A stretch of 64,000 nucleotides of DNA from Nostoc sp. FACHB-280. GTDB lineage: Bacteria; Cyanobacteriota; Cyanobacteriia; Cyanobacteriales; Nostocaceae. The position numbers and the translations under genes are program-made. Under the pieces are notes generated by a model, which did not search any database, was not told where the DNA came from, and saw only the letters and a program-made list of their open reading frames with translations. Below are positions 9,279 to 18,201 of the stretch, one piece after another. The stretch is taken from positions 29,590 through 93,589 of the forward strand of contig NZ_JACJSD010000027.1 of the NCBI RefSeq assembly GCF_014697615.1, written 5' to 3'. Each line of letters begins with the position of its first letter. Position 1 is the first letter of the stretch.

Positions 9279-9436
9279 GAACTACCTCAATAATTAATGT
9301 TTGTTTTTTCGGAAATTAGTAGCTATAAATCTGTACTCAGAGTACTTAAAAAATCAGGAAAAATTCATAAATTTAAGTATCAATTATCCTAAATTAATTT
9401 GAAATTCTGGCTCCTGAATTCTAAGTTATGACTTTG

Positions 9437-10285
9437 TTAAACCAGAGTTTTTTCAACTTCAGATACAGTCACTTCTGCGCTGGGATGAGTATCATCCCAA
9501 AATTGTGTACACAGGTCTGGTCTTTCGGGAGGGTTAGCTGTGTAGCAAAAGAACAGTGTTGAGCGTGTTTCGCTGCGTACAGTGCCATGATGTAAAGTAT
9601 TTTTGGTATCTACAAAAATGACTGTACCTGCTGGCCCTGGACAAGATTTCCAAGCTGATTGAGGTATGACTTTTTTGACAATTTCATCATCAATACCCAT
9701 ATAGCTTGACTTTAAAAGCTGGTAATAAAGCCACCAAGATTTCAGACTAAATAAAGGTGTTAAAGAACGGGGAATGTATTGAAAAGGCCCGGTTTTTTCT
9801 TCTACATCATGCAAGCAAACAAAGATTTTAATCAAGCGGCGGTCTTCAGCATCACTATGCCATAATAAAGTGCCGAATTGATGATCACTAGGAAAATCTT
9901 GGCGTAAATGTACACCATGAAAAGTGATAGGTACGCCAATATAATTTTCAATGATATTTAGCAATCTTTTTTGCTTTGCCCATTGAGAAAATTCTGGTAA
10001 AGCCGTCACTGTGGTAATGTGCGGCCATTTTTCGGCTAAATTTTCATTGTTGGGATTTCGTATCCGAGACAATTGATAATTAGCAGCTTGGAGTAGTTCA
10101 GCACTAAAATCTAAACCTAAATCTGCCAAAGTTGTCGCATAAACACCATCTCGTTTGAGAGTCTCGACAATTTTGCGATCGCGTGATTCTAATGCTGGTA
10201 AATTTTTAGTATGTCGCCAACGTTTGAGGTTAAAAACCAAATCAGAGAATAGGGAAAATATTTTATATTTAAGTGCTTTTAGCAT
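9437..10285 (-). CDS. Phytanoyl-CoA-dioxygenase-like Fe(II)/2-oxoglutarate oxygenase, copy 3
   Basis: 282-residue member of a tandem triplet. It carries the iron-binding HxD in LLWHSDAEDRR and the distal His plus the 2-oxoglutarate-binding Arg in LHHGTVRSETRSTLFF, so the facial triad looks intact. Family members hydroxylate small molecules while turning 2-oxoglutarate into succinate. It resembles the next two genes along its full length: a shared N-terminus of the MLKALKYK / MLNTIKGK type, PALESRDR, TLADLGL and the catalytic core. The substrate is unknown. Its place between glycosyltransferases and sugar-modifying enzymes suggests modification of a sugar or a polysaccharide substituent. Confidence 0.8.
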   Translation of the reverse strand: MLKALKYKIFSLFSDLVFNLKRWRHTKNLPALESRDRKIVETLKRDGVYATTLADLGLDFSAELLQAANYQLSRIRNPNNENLAEKWPHITTVTALPEFSQWAKQKRLLNIIENYIGVPITFHGVHLRQDFPSDHQFGTLLWHSDAEDRRLIKIFVCLHDVEEKTGPFQYIPRSLTPLFSLKSWWLYYQLLKSSYMGIDDEIVKKVIPQSAWKSCPGPAGTVIFVDTKNTLHHGTVRSETRSTLFFCYTANPPERPDLCTQFWDDTHPSAEVTVSEVEKTLV

Positions 10286-10388
10286 AGGCTTATGATGTCG
10301 AACATTTTCAGTAGTGCTGAGTACTGAGTAATCCCATAGATATATCTATGGGATTAAAGCAAGGAGACTAAAGTAATACTATTTACCA

Positions 10389-11222
10389 CTAAGCAATTTC
10401 TTGCAGCATTTCTGGCTTGGGAAAAGTGTCATCCCAATATTGAGTGCAAAGTTCTGGTCGTTTGGGTGGGTTAGTTGTATAAACAAAAAATAGTGCTGAC
10501 CTTGCTTCGGTGCGGATAGTACCGTGATGTAAAGCAGTTCTGGGATCTGCAATGAGTACTGTGCCGGCTTTCCCTGTGCAAGATTTCCAAGCTGATTGGG
10601 GAATAATTTTTTCTACTTGTTCATCGTTAATTCCTAAGTAACCAGACTGACGCAACTGGCGGTCAATTCGATAGGAATTTAATTGCGGATATGATGTTAA
10701 TGATAAAGGAATATACTCAAACGGCCCGTGCTTTTTCTCAACATCATGGAGATAAATAATTACCTTAACCATTTTGCGGTCTTCGGAATCTTTATGCCAT
10801 AATAATGTGCCGAATTGGTGTTCATTCGGAAAGTCTTTGCGTAAATGTACACCGTGAAAAGCAACGGGTAAACCTAAATAATTTTCAATTATCTTTAATA
10901 GTCTGTTATTACTTCCCCATTTATAAAATTCTGGTAAATCTGTAACTGTATAAATTTGTGGTAATCTCTCATTTTGATGGGAGTTATTGATATCTGCCAT
11001 TCTGCTTAATTGATGATTAGCAGCCTGTAGCATTTCTTGAGTGGATGGTAAGCCTAAATCGGCAAGTGTGGTTACATAAGCACCTTCTCGTTTGAGTGTG
11101 TTCACAATCAAGCGATCGCCTGATTCTAGTGCTGGCAGTTTGGCTGTATGCTGCCAGATTCTCATTCTATAAGCTAACTCTGAGTTGAGTGTTGCCATTT
11201 TGCCTTTTATTGTATTCAGCAT
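10389..11222 (-). CDS. Phytanoyl-CoA-dioxygenase-like Fe(II)/2-oxoglutarate oxygenase, copy 2
   Basis: 277 residues. Iron ligands are seen in LLWHKDSEDRK (HxD) and ALHHGTIRTEARSALFF (His, Arg). The start MLNTIKGK at 11222 is matched by both neighbours, which supports the start choice. It is separated from copy 3 by 103 bp and from copy 1 by 190 bp. The spacer to copy 1 carries CAGGAGTCAGAAT-type repeat units that may have helped the duplication. The function is as inferred for copy 3; the substrate is unknown. Confidence 0.8.
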   Translation of the reverse strand: MLNTIKGKMATLNSELAYRMRIWQHTAKLPALESGDRLIVNTLKREGAYVTTLADLGLPSTQEMLQAANHQLSRMADINNSHQNERLPQIYTVTDLPEFYKWGSNNRLLKIIENYLGLPVAFHGVHLRKDFPNEHQFGTLLWHKDSEDRKMVKVIIYLHDVEKKHGPFEYIPLSLTSYPQLNSYRIDRQLRQSGYLGINDEQVEKIIPQSAWKSCTGKAGTVLIADPRTALHHGTIRTEARSALFFVYTTNPPKRPELCTQYWDDTFPKPEMLQEIA

Positions 11223-11412
11223 GGCACAAATACCTCATTAATTTACTGTGATTACGTTAATTAGCTTGAGAAGCCAGAATTCAGGAGTCAGAATACAAGA
11301 TTCAGAATTATTAAAAATTCATAATTCTGCTAGATAGAAATTTTGTTATTTTCTATGTGTTGGTTATCAAACTTGATTCAAATCTGACTCCTAAATTCCG
11401 TATTCTGAATCC

Positions 11413-12234
11413 TTAGATTTTCTGGAGTACTTCTGGTTTAGGATAAGTATCATCCCAGTATTGAGTACAAAGCCCAGGTCTTTTCGGTGGGTTAGCAGTG
11501 TAGACAAAAAATAGTGTGGAACGCTCTTGAGTGCGTACAGTGCCATGATGTAGAAGTCGCTGGGTATCAACAATAATGACGGTACCTGCTTTCCCTGGAC
11601 ATGACTTCCAAGCTGATTTAGGCACAATTTTGTCTAAGGTTGCATCATCAATGCCTGTATTGTAGATTTTGGTATACAGGCGATAGAAATTAAGATTAGA
11701 GATAGAAGTAAATGATGCTGGTACATATTCAAAAGGGCCGTTTTCTTCTTCTACATCATTTAAGTAAATGATGATTTTAATAATCCGGCGATCTTCTGAA
11801 TCTCTGTGCCATAGCATGGTGCTGAATTGACTAGTATTTACAAAGTCTTTACGTACTTGTACACCATGATAGGCAACAGGAAGACCAATGTAATTTTCCA
11901 GAATATTTAACAGCTTTGTTTCCTTTCCCCAGTTATGAAAGTTGGGTAAATGGGTAACTGTGTAAATTTCTGGAGGATTTTGAGCAGAAGCGGCATAGTT
12001 GGCAGTACCAATATTTGGTAGTAAGCTATTAGCAGCCTCAAGTAATTGTGGTGTGGTGGCTAATCCTAATTCAGCAAGTGTGGTAATGTAAATACCTTCG
12101 CGCTTGAGGGTATCAACTATTAAGCGATCGCTTGGTTCTAGGGTTGGTAAATTCGGCGTATACTGCCAGAGTTTGATTCTATAAGCTAACTCTGAGTTTA
12201 TTGCTTCTATCTTGTCTTGAAGTATATTTAGCAT
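11413..12234 (-). CDS. Phytanoyl-CoA-dioxygenase-like Fe(II)/2-oxoglutarate oxygenase, copy 1
   Basis: 273 residues from the ATG at 12234 (MLNILQDKIEAINSELAYR), chosen because copies 2 and 3 start with the same pattern. The frame stays open upstream to 12330, but that would overlap the glycosyltransferase gene by 89 bp. HxD is in MLWHRDSEDRR, and the distal His and Arg are in LLHHGTVRTQERSTLFF. The chosen start leaves a 7-bp gap to the upstream GT2 gene, so the two are very probably co-transcribed. Confidence 0.82.
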   Translation of the reverse strand: MLNILQDKIEAINSELAYRIKLWQYTPNLPTLEPSDRLIVDTLKREGIYITTLAELGLATTPQLLEAANSLLPNIGTANYAASAQNPPEIYTVTHLPNFHNWGKETKLLNILENYIGLPVAYHGVQVRKDFVNTSQFSTMLWHRDSEDRRIIKIIIYLNDVEEENGPFEYVPASFTSISNLNFYRLYTKIYNTGIDDATLDKIVPKSAWKSCPGKAGTVIIVDTQRLLHHGTVRTQERSTLFFVYTANPPKRPGLCTQYWDDTYPKPEVLQKI

Positions 12235-12241
12235 AGGTAGA

Positions 12242-13285
12242 TTATTTTGTTTTGATAATAGATTTAAGTTGCGATCGCCTGTTATTGGTTGTTCGCAATT
12301 CTTGAGGAGTTGGTTCGTTAGTTTCGGCAAGTTTCAATTCTTTCAACGCCATTACATCCAACATCGAAAGACTCACTAAAGCAACAAACGGAACTGCTAC
12401 TTTAATGGCAGATACAGGCCATCTTCTTAAAGCACCCAAGAAAACTTTTAAATTAACTTCTTTGCCATTTTGTAATAGCATCCGTCTGCAAAATTGCTTA
12501 GAATAGCCACATTCCTCTAGTTTCAAAATGACTTCGGGAATATGTTTGTATTGCATTAATAGGGCTGATTTTGGCTCTTTTTGCCAATAACTCACACCCA
12601 CAATACATTCTAAATAAGTCTCTTTCGTGACAATTATCTTGCCGTGTGCAGCACAATAGCCAGCCAAATAGGCTAAAGAAATCCAATTACTTGCAGCATC
12701 CGGCCAAATTTGTAAGGCACGTTTTACAAAATCAGCGCGGTAAATACTAGCGGTGAGAAAAATAACTGCGCCTACGCTTTTAGCAAAGCAATGTTCAAAT
12801 ATCGCTTTACTATCTCCGCGACCATCTTCTGAATCAGCATCAAACCAGCGATTTCCTACAATTGTGGGGGGATGAACTGGTTCATTATTAATTTTATTTC
12901 TTCCCGAAAAATTGAGAAATAATAATCCTAAATCTTCATGTTGTTTGAGCTTCTCAATCACATAAGGAATAGCTCTATCTTGGATTGGATCATCATCTCC
13001 AATTGTCCAAACATACTTGGTTGTTGCTGAACTTAGGCAATACATGATATTCCGCATTACGCCTAAGTTTTCAGGATTTCTATTTGACCTAAATGTGATA
13101 TTACTCAGTTTTGCTTGCCATTTCTGAATCACAGCCTGAGTATGATCTGTAGAACAGTTATCAGAAACTAAAATTTCACATTCAGATTCAAAACCTTGAA
13201 TTGCTTTTGTCAGCCATGATAACTGTTTATCCAGTAATTCAGCCCGATTATATGTAGGGATGGCAATGGTGAGTAATTTATTCAT
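12242..13285 (-). CDS. GT2-family glycosyltransferase
   Basis: 347-residue GT-A enzyme. The N-terminus MNKLLTIAIPTYNRAELLDK and ILVSDNCSTDHT are classic for GT2, and the metal-binding acidic cluster is IGDDDP near residue 97. The C-terminal part has a weakly hydrophobic segment (VAVPFVALVSLSML) that may attach it to the membrane. It is clearly paralogous to the next gene, with the same start, the same IGDDDPIQD block and a similar C-terminus. It likely adds a sugar to the envelope polysaccharide repeat; donor unknown. Confidence 0.88.
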   Translation of the reverse strand: MNKLLTIAIPTYNRAELLDKQLSWLTKAIQGFESECEILVSDNCSTDHTQAVIQKWQAKLSNITFRSNRNPENLGVMRNIMYCLSSATTKYVWTIGDDDPIQDRAIPYVIEKLKQHEDLGLLFLNFSGRNKINNEPVHPPTIVGNRWFDADSEDGRGDSKAIFEHCFAKSVGAVIFLTASIYRADFVKRALQIWPDAASNWISLAYLAGYCAAHGKIIVTKETYLECIVGVSYWQKEPKSALLMQYKHIPEVILKLEECGYSKQFCRRMLLQNGKEVNLKVFLGALRRWPVSAIKVAVPFVALVSLSMLDVMALKELKLAETNEPTPQELRTTNNRRSQLKSIIKTK

Positions 13286-13309
13286 AAATAGAGAAATTTT
13301 TCAGGTTTA

Positions 13310-14260
13310 TTAACTAACTTTTAGTGCTTTTGCTGGTAAAAATGACTTACGTATAGATGCAATTACTAAAACTAGATATGAAATAATAATGTTGATGGCT
13401 AAACCCGGCCATCTTCTAAAAGCTCCCAAGAAAATTATCCAGTCGCTTTTGGTAACGATATTCTGCAAAATCATTTGCAGACAAAATGTCTTAGAATAGC
13501 CAATTTCTAAAAGTTTGGCATAAACTTCTGGAATGTAAACATATCTCATCATGAATGACCATTTTGGGTCTTGCTCTAAATAACTCGCGTGCATGGTACA
13601 TTCTAAATAATTATCTTTAGTGACAATCACGCTACCATTACTTGCACAAAAGCCTGTCCAATATGCCTGAGATGCCAGATTTTTACAAGCAGATTGCCAT
13701 TGTTGCAGAGCGCGTTTGACTAATGCTGTTTGATAAACTGTTGCAGTCATAAAAATTACACCGCCAAAGCTTTCTTTGAGATAACGTTGTAAAGCAGCTT
13801 TACCATTAGTCATTGGTGCATCACTATCACTGTTAAACCAGCGTTGTACAGTGATTTCATTAGTTAACTTATCCCTGCCATAGCAATTCAAAAAAATCAG
13901 TGCTGTCTCAGGATTTTGCTTGATAGTTTTTAACAAAAAAGTCAAAGCATTATCTTGAATCGGGTCATCATCGCCAACTGTCCAAACATATCTACCACTG
14001 GCAGCTTGAATACAAGCAGCGATGTTAGGCATTAAACCTATATTCTCTTGATTTCTATAATATTTAAATGTAGTTTCACTAAAGATTGGTTGCCATTTTT
14101 TAATGATTTCTTGAGTGTTATCTTTGGAACAATTATCAGAAATAATAATTTCACACTCAGATTCAAATCCTGGTAGAGATTTTGCTAACCAAGATAGTTG
14201 TTGCTCTAAAAGTGCAGCACGATTATAAGTAGGAATAGCAATGGTGAGTAATTTATTCAT
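13310..14260 (-). CDS. GT2-family glycosyltransferase, paralogue of the adjacent gene
   Basis: 316 residues from the ATG at 14260 (MNKLLTIAIPTYNRAALLEQ). This start is preferred over one at 14338 because it aligns exactly with the sister gene's start and leaves the 14321-14353 hairpin outside the gene. GT2 motifs are IISDNCSKDNTQ and the VGDDDPIQD metal site. The C-terminal hydrophobic segment IIISYLVLVIASI suggests membrane association. It ends 24 bp before the sister gene. Tandem duplication with divergence is the simplest origin. Confidence 0.87.
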   Translation of the reverse strand: MNKLLTIAIPTYNRAALLEQQLSWLAKSLPGFESECEIIISDNCSKDNTQEIIKKWQPIFSETTFKYYRNQENIGLMPNIAACIQAASGRYVWTVGDDDPIQDNALTFLLKTIKQNPETALIFLNCYGRDKLTNEITVQRWFNSDSDAPMTNGKAALQRYLKESFGGVIFMTATVYQTALVKRALQQWQSACKNLASQAYWTGFCASNGSVIVTKDNYLECTMHASYLEQDPKWSFMMRYVYIPEVYAKLLEIGYSKTFCLQMILQNIVTKSDWIIFLGAFRRWPGLAINIIISYLVLVIASIRKSFLPAKALKVS

Positions 14261-14320
14261 TTTTTTGCTAAGATATATTACAAGATGAGATTTAGTATTG
14301 TTAATATTGACTGAATTTCC

Positions 14321-14353
14321 ATATCCCCGACTTCTCAAAGAAGTCGGGGATAT
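14321..14353. repeat. Covarying palindrome family, copy B
   Basis: Arms ATATCCCCGACTTCT and complement with a 3-nt loop (CAA), lying 28 bp past the stop of the SDR gene at 14381 and 60 bp before the start of the GT2 gene. It may act as a processing or termination hairpin inside the operon. Confidence 0.85.
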
Positions 14354-14380
14354 AACTTGGTTAATAGTTAATACTGGAAC

Positions 14381-15409
14381 TTACTTTTTAGTCCAGAAGA
14401 AATCTTTGTCAATTTGTTCGGTGCGGATGAGATACTCTAGCTGTTTTAAGCGAGTAAACCCTCTAAATAAGAAGGTGTCTTCAGTCATATCAATTTGACT
14501 GAATAAGTTAAATAGTTGTTGTGCGCCTAATTGAGCATTCCAATCACATTTAAAACCAGGGAGAATGCTGTTAATTTTCTCGAAGGATACGCGATAACTG
14601 CGGTTATCTGCGCCATTTTGACCAAAGCTTAATTTACAACCAGGGAAAGCATCAGCAATAATTTCGGCAATTTCTTTGACTCGATAGTTATTACTGGTAT
14701 CACCAACGTTAAAGATTTGGTTATGTACAAGGTCGCGTGGTGCTTCTAAGGCACAGATAATGGCTTTACAAATATCTAATGCGTGGACTAATGGCCGCCA
14801 AGGTGTACCATCGCTGGTCATTTTAATTTCTTTACTTGTCCAAGCTAAACCAGCGAGGTTGTTTAATACGATGTCAAACCGCATTCTAGGAGAAGCACCA
14901 AAAGCTGTGGCATTCCGCATGAATGTTGGGGAAAAATCATCATCTGCCAGGGGTCTAACATCTCGTTCAACAAGGGTTTTACATTCTGCATAAGCAGTTT
15001 GGGGATTGATGGGAGATTCTTCTGTGACATCGCCTTCTGTAGCTACACCATAAACACTACACGAAGACATATAGACGAAGCGTCGCACACCCATTGTTTT
15101 AGCTAAATTAGCAAGGCGTACAGAACCTAAATGATTGATTTCGTAGGTAATATTGGGTGCTAGTTGTCCGGTGGGGTCGTTGGAAAGTTCCGCCATGTGA
15201 ACGATCGCGTCTACACCTTCTAAATCTTCTGGGGTAATGTGGCGGATATCTTTGTTGAGGGTTTTAGCGGTAATTTCTGTACCGTTGTACAGCCAACCAA
15301 CTTTATAAAAGCCTGTGTCAACACCGATGACTTCATGGCCACGTTCAATTAACAGAGGAGGCAATAAAGAACCTAGATAGCCTTCTGTTCCGGTTACTAA
15401 TATTTTCAT
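14381..15409 (-). CDS. NAD-dependent epimerase/dehydratase (extended SDR)
   Basis: 342 residues. The N-terminal nucleotide-binding motif VTGTEGYLGSLLPPLL is followed by YMSSCSVYG and the catalytic YxxxK in TAYAECKTLVE (about residues 138-148). Extended SDRs of this kind epimerise, dehydrate or reduce nucleotide sugars. The gene sits between the LhgO-like oxidase and two glycosyltransferases, in the place an epimerase/dehydratase occupies in the Anabaena HEP island. No separate CDP-glucose 4,6-dehydratase gene is in this window. This enzyme could act on the product of the cytidylyltransferase, but whether as dehydratase, epimerase or reductase is open. Confidence 0.87.
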   Translation of the reverse strand: MKILVTGTEGYLGSLLPPLLIERGHEVIGVDTGFYKVGWLYNGTEITAKTLNKDIRHITPEDLEGVDAIVHMAELSNDPTGQLAPNITYEINHLGSVRLANLAKTMGVRRFVYMSSCSVYGVATEGDVTEESPINPQTAYAECKTLVERDVRPLADDDFSPTFMRNATAFGASPRMRFDIVLNNLAGLAWTSKEIKMTSDGTPWRPLVHALDICKAIICALEAPRDLVHNQIFNVGDTSNNYRVKEIAEIIADAFPGCKLSFGQNGADNRSYRVSFEKINSILPGFKCDWNAQLGAQQLFNLFSQIDMTEDTFLFRGFTRLKQLEYLIRTEQIDKDFFWTKK

Positions 15410-15501
15410 TTGTGGAAATTCCTTTAAAAGTTTTGAGGTAAAAATTCAGGAGTCAGAAAATGTTTTAAAAGCCCTCTATTTGCTAGTAAGACATTTGAGT
15501 T

Positions 15502-15534
15502 CCCCCTAAATCCCCCTTTTTAAGGGGGACTTTG
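15502..15534. repeat. Partial copy of the CCCCC/GGGGG nested palindrome
   Basis: CCCCCTAAATCCCCC, then TTTTTAA, then a GGGGGACTTTGA end, matching the left half of the element at 7156-7240. It lies between the LhgO-like gene's 3' end and the SDR start, next to a CAGGAGTCAGAA unit at 15449. Confidence 0.7.
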
Positions 15535-15585
15535 ACGCATTTTTCGGGACTGTCGTATATTTACAGCACTCCCAACTCCCAATAC

Positions 15586-16812
15586 TTATGCAACAATTAC
15601 AGTTTCAAGATGGGACTGTTGAGGAACTTGAGAAGCGATCGCTTTGCCAATTTCTAAAGAAGATGTGGCTGCGGGTGAAGGTGCATTGCAGACATTAATT
15701 GAATTTTGACCAGGAATGATCAAAAAGTCGTCTACTAGTTTGCCGTCATCCATTAAAGCTTGGGCGCGAACTCCCGCATGGGTGGGGACTAAATCTTCGG
15801 CTTGAACTTCGGGAATCAGTTTTTGCAAACTTCTGACAAATGCTGCTTTGCTAAAGGAACGAATGATTTCTTGAATACCTTCGTCAGCGTGTTTAGCTGC
15901 AAGCTTCCAGAAACCGGGGTAAGTCATGACTTCTGCAAAATCCCGCAAGTCGAAGTCGGTTTTTTTGTAACCTTCGCGCTTGAGGCTGAGAACGGCGTTA
16001 GGGCCAGCATGAACTGTACCATCAATCATTTTGGTAAAGTGAACGCCTAGGAAGGGAAAATCAGGGTTGGGAACTGGGTAAATTAGGGTTTTTACCAGAT
16101 ACCGTTTTTCTGGGGTGAGTTCGTAATATTCGCCCCGGAAAGGTACGATTTTCGCTTTGGGTTCGACTCCACCTAACTTAGCAATGCGATCGCTATGCAA
16201 TCCGGCACAATTGATGATAAATTTCGTTTCAAAGTTGCCTTGATTGGTTTCTAGTACTTGATTTTTCCCACTCGCAGAGATTTTCAATACTTTGGTATTG
16301 AGGCGTAAATCTCCACCTTGATTTTGAATTAATTGGGCGTATTTTAAACAAACTTGCTTGTAATTAACAATACCAGTCGAAAATACTCGAATGCCCGCCA
16401 CACAGCTCACATGAGGTTCAATTTCTCTAACCTCTTCTGGACTGATTTTTTGGACTTTTAAATTATTTTCTAAACCACGTTGATAGAGATTTTCTAACCG
16501 TGGTAGTTCTTGTTCATCGGTAGCAACAATAACTTTACCGCAGATTTCATGGTCAATTCCATGCTCTTGGCAGAATTCCACCATCGAGCGACTACCATCA
16601 CGGCAAAATTTAGCTTTAAAACTCCCTGGTTTGTAGTAAATGCCAGAGTGAATTACCCCACTATTATTGCCGGTTTGGTGAAATGCCCAGTTGCTTTCTT
16701 TTTCTAATACTAAAATGCGTGCTTGTGGATAACGTTTACCCAAGGCCATCGCTGTTGATAAGCCTACTATGCCACCGCCGACAATCGCAAAATCGTACAT
16801 ATTATTTGTCAT
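15586..16812 (-). CDS. lhgO: L-2-hydroxyglutarate oxidase-like FAD enzyme
   Basis: 408-residue FAD-dependent oxidoreductase of the DAO/LhgO type. The dinucleotide-binding motif FAIVGGGIVGLSTAMALG is at residues 8-25, and the family-typical NNSGVIHSGIYYKPGS is near residue 50. Family members oxidise L-2-hydroxyglutarate to 2-oxoglutarate. It is unusual in a polysaccharide cluster, yet it follows the cytidylyltransferase by 82 bp on the same strand, as in the Anabaena island as I recall it. It may act on a sugar-derived hydroxy acid, or supply 2-oxoglutarate to the three dioxygenases downstream. Both ideas are inference. Confidence 0.85.
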   Translation of the reverse strand: MTNNMYDFAIVGGGIVGLSTAMALGKRYPQARILVLEKESNWAFHQTGNNSGVIHSGIYYKPGSFKAKFCRDGSRSMVEFCQEHGIDHEICGKVIVATDEQELPRLENLYQRGLENNLKVQKISPEEVREIEPHVSCVAGIRVFSTGIVNYKQVCLKYAQLIQNQGGDLRLNTKVLKISASGKNQVLETNQGNFETKFIINCAGLHSDRIAKLGGVEPKAKIVPFRGEYYELTPEKRYLVKTLIYPVPNPDFPFLGVHFTKMIDGTVHAGPNAVLSLKREGYKKTDFDLRDFAEVMTYPGFWKLAAKHADEGIQEIIRSFSKAAFVRSLQKLIPEVQAEDLVPTHAGVRAQALMDDGKLVDDFLIIPGQNSINVCNAPSPAATSSLEIGKAIASQVPQQSHLETVIVA

Positions 16813-16894
16813 TAGTCATTTGTCATTTGTGAAAAAGCTGAAGTAGAAGCTTGAGCATGAAATTTTATACTTTACACTTCATACTTCATACTTC

Positions 16895-17668
16895 TTACCA
16901 TACTTGCCAAGGAGCTTTACCACTCTGCCATAGTTCTTCGAGATGATTTTTATCGCGTAAGGTATCCATTGGCTGCCAAAAACCATTGTGTTTAAAAGCA
17001 GATAACTGTTCCATATCAGCTAACTTTTCTAATGGTTCTTTCTCCCAAACGGTGCTGTCATCCGCAATTAAATCAATAACATCTGGTTCGAGAATAAAAT
17101 AGCCACCATTTACCCAAGCGCCTTCACCGTCGCGTTTTTCACGGAAGCTGGTAATTTTGGTTTGCTCTTGTTCTAAAGAAATAGCGCCAAAACGTCCGGC
17201 TGGTTGTACTGCTGTGAGTGTCGCTAATGTTTTTTGTTGTTTATGAAATTTAATTAGCTCAGTGATATTTATATCACTTACACCATCACCATAAGTAAAG
17301 CAAAAAGTGTCATTTCCGACATGTTCAGCAACTCGTTTTAAGCGTCCACCAGTCATAGTACTGTCGCCAGTATTGACTAATGTCACACGCCAAGGTTCTG
17401 CATAACCAGAATGTACATTCATTTGGTTAAAACGCATATCAAAAGTTACATCTGACATGTGTAAGAAGTAATTAGCAAAATACTCTTTAATCACGTAACC
17501 TTTGTAACCACAACAAATAATAAAATCATTAATGCCGTGGGCTGAATAAGTTTTCATGATGTGCCAAAGAATTGGTTTACCACCAATTTCCACCATTGGC
17601 TTTGGTCTGATACTGGTTTCTTCACTGAGGCGTGTACCAAGTCCACCAGCCAAAATCACCGCTTTCAT
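16895..17668 (-). CDS. rfbF: Glucose-1-phosphate cytidylyltransferase
   Basis: 257 residues, full length. The N-terminal nucleotidyltransferase signature MKAVILAGGLGTRLSEETSI with RPKPMVEIGGKPILWHI identifies the family, which makes CDP-glucose from CTP and glucose-1-phosphate. FTYGDGVSDINI contains the metal-binding Asp. The gene is first in the long minus-strand series, so the series plausibly begins at a promoter in the 533-bp gap upstream. No CDP-glucose 4,6-dehydratase of the RfbG type is visible nearby. Confidence 0.93.
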   Translation of the reverse strand: MKAVILAGGLGTRLSEETSIRPKPMVEIGGKPILWHIMKTYSAHGINDFIICCGYKGYVIKEYFANYFLHMSDVTFDMRFNQMNVHSGYAEPWRVTLVNTGDSTMTGGRLKRVAEHVGNDTFCFTYGDGVSDINITELIKFHKQQKTLATLTAVQPAGRFGAISLEQEQTKITSFREKRDGEGAWVNGGYFILEPDVIDLIADDSTVWEKEPLEKLADMEQLSAFKHNGFWQPMDTLRDKNHLEELWQSGKAPWQVW

Positions 17669-18201
17669 GCAATTACCTCGGAGATTCGTAGGGAATTATT
17701 ATGTAATTAGAATTCAGGAGTCAAAATATTAGATTTAGAGGCTTTTAATGAGTGTAGGATTCATATACTCATTAATTCTGGATTCTGGATTTTGACTTCT
17801 AGATTCTTTAATCTGAGTTTCTGGAGATGAAGAGGATGCACTTGGTTGGAGAGAATTTGTCTTTGCTCTGTTTTTCTCCGTACATAATCTAACTAGAATT
17901 TTTGCTACTTGTATGAAGGAAAAGTAAATTAAAATCTTGAATGTGTAAAAGGTTGATGAATAGTTTTTACACGGAAAATTTGTTCACTGAAATTAATATA
18001 AATGTTACCGCGTAAATTATTTAGATTGTATTTTTCTAACTCAGATATGACTGGCTTTTGTGGGCATTGCAGAGAATATTTTCTAGTAACAATTAGTGTC
18101 AATGTTTACATAAATTCAGATACCCGACTTCTTCAAGAAGCCGGGTATCTAATTGTTCCATATTGAAGCAGAATTATTGACAAATAACCAATGAATTTAC
18201 C
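17669..18201. other. Intergenic region upstream of the HEP-type island
   Basis: 533 bp with no convincing gene. It should hold the promoter of the island, reading left from about 17.7 kb. It contains CAGGAGTCAAAAT repeat units near 17710 and 17772, an AT-rich stretch, and the hairpin at 18118-18150. I looked for GTA-N8-TAC (NtcA) sites by eye and did not find a convincing one. Confidence 0.5.
18118..18150. repeat. Covarying palindrome family, copy C
   Basis: Arms AGATACCCG-ACTTCTT and AAGAAG-CCGGGTATCT with one mismatch. It is 52 bp past the stop of the kinase/TPR gene. Compared with copies A and B the outer stem changes on both sides (CCCCG/CGGGG to ACCCG/CGGGT), so pairing is kept. Confidence 0.8.

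Noticed and set aside
12235..12330. Longer N-terminus for dioxygenase copy 1
   Set aside because: It would overlap the upstream glycosyltransferase, and the paralogues both start at the position matching 12234.
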